Assembly: GCA_050945275.1 (NCBI GenBank)
Contig: JBMNSQ010000036.1
Coordinates: 1-14,864, forward strand
Source of the DNA: JAAYWY01 sp050945275
GTDB taxonomy: Bacteria > Bacillota > DTU030 > DUMP01
Length of the DNA: 14,864 bases
Direction of reading: 5' to 3'
Positions 14,713-14,864 of the stretch are shown in pieces. A program made the translations under genes and the position numbers. The notes under the pieces were generated by a model, which saw only the letters and a program-made list of their open reading frames with translations, did not search any database and had not been told where the DNA came from. Numbering within the stretch: position 1 is the stretch's first letter; every line of letters starts with the position of its first letter.

Positions 14713-14864
14713 TCACTTATATAGTCCCAAACTGCGCCCTCCCTTTTCTAACCGCTTTAATCGGCTATAGAGCGAACTGCGAGAAATGCCTAGATAGCGG
14801 GCTGTCCTTGTTTTGTTACCATCATTTAGCCTATACGCTTCATACACAATGTTGTCCACCAATT
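14713..14864 (-). CDS. C-terminal end of a Fis-type HTH regulator (probably NtrC-family sigma-54 activator), 5' end outside window
   Basis: The last ~50 codons are visible, ending at TGA 14713-14715. The translation contains IVYEAYRLNDGNKTRTARYLGISRSSLYSRLKRL, a HTH_8/Fis-type helix-turn-helix as found at the extreme C terminus of sigma-54-dependent activators. In such proteins the pattern is a helix with Asn-x-x-x-Ala-A/R-x-LGIS-R-x-x-LY-x-x-L-K-x-L, which fits here. The AAA+ and sensor domains would lie to the right of the window, so sigma-54 dependence is inferred. No convincing -24/-12 promoter was found among the downstream genes. Confidence 0.75.
   Translation of the reverse strand, partial: LVDNIVYEAYRLNDGNKTRTARYLGISRSSLYSRLKRLEKGGRSLGLYK

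Overview
The window reads as the chromosome of a Gram-positive anaerobe of the class Clostridia (a Peptococcaceae- or Moorella-like Firmicute is my best guess). The grounds are strong GGAGG ribosome binding sites, frequent TTG starts, a textbook sigma-A promoter, intergenic rho-independent hairpins, a glycine/betaine-reductase-type protein, a PucR regulator and a GGDEF/HD-GYP sensor. Base composition is moderate. Every gene I can support lies on the minus strand, so transcription runs from high to low coordinates. There is no rRNA, tRNA, CRISPR array or recognisable insertion sequence.

The upstream end (14864-10524) is a signalling and redox block. It starts with the last ~49 residues of a Fis-type helix-turn-helix protein, probably an NtrC-family sigma-54 activator. 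A large PAS-PAS-PAS-GGDEF-HD-GYP c-di-GMP enzyme follows, then a small stand-alone HD protein with a degenerate GYP motif. Next is a membrane-bound polyferredoxin of NapH type, which has its own TTGACA-17-TATACT promoter and a downstream terminator-like hairpin.

The middle and downstream part (10380-1625) is a catabolic or transport locus: a PucR-type regulator closed by a clear U-tailed terminator, then an apparent operon. The operon order is OPT-family transporter, Asp/Glu(hydantoin)-racemase-like protein, DUF917 (S-methylthiohydantoin desulfurase family) protein, DUF1177 protein, an unrecognised protein with a C-terminal four-cysteine cluster, AroM-family protein, and an M29/NicX-like metallohydrolase. 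The last six genes are tightly packed or overlapping. I infer uptake of a small peptide-like or cyclic-amide compound followed by isomerisation and hydrolysis in the cytoplasm, with PucR sensing the substrate. The substrate cannot be read from the sequence, and most of the enzymes are uncharacterised families.

After a ~420-base gap holding a hairpin and three very short ORFs, a GrdE/GrdG-family (component B of glycine/sarcosine/betaine reductase) protein runs off the left edge. It appears to lack the cysteine at the Asn-Cys self-cleavage site, so it may be a non-pyruvoyl homolog.
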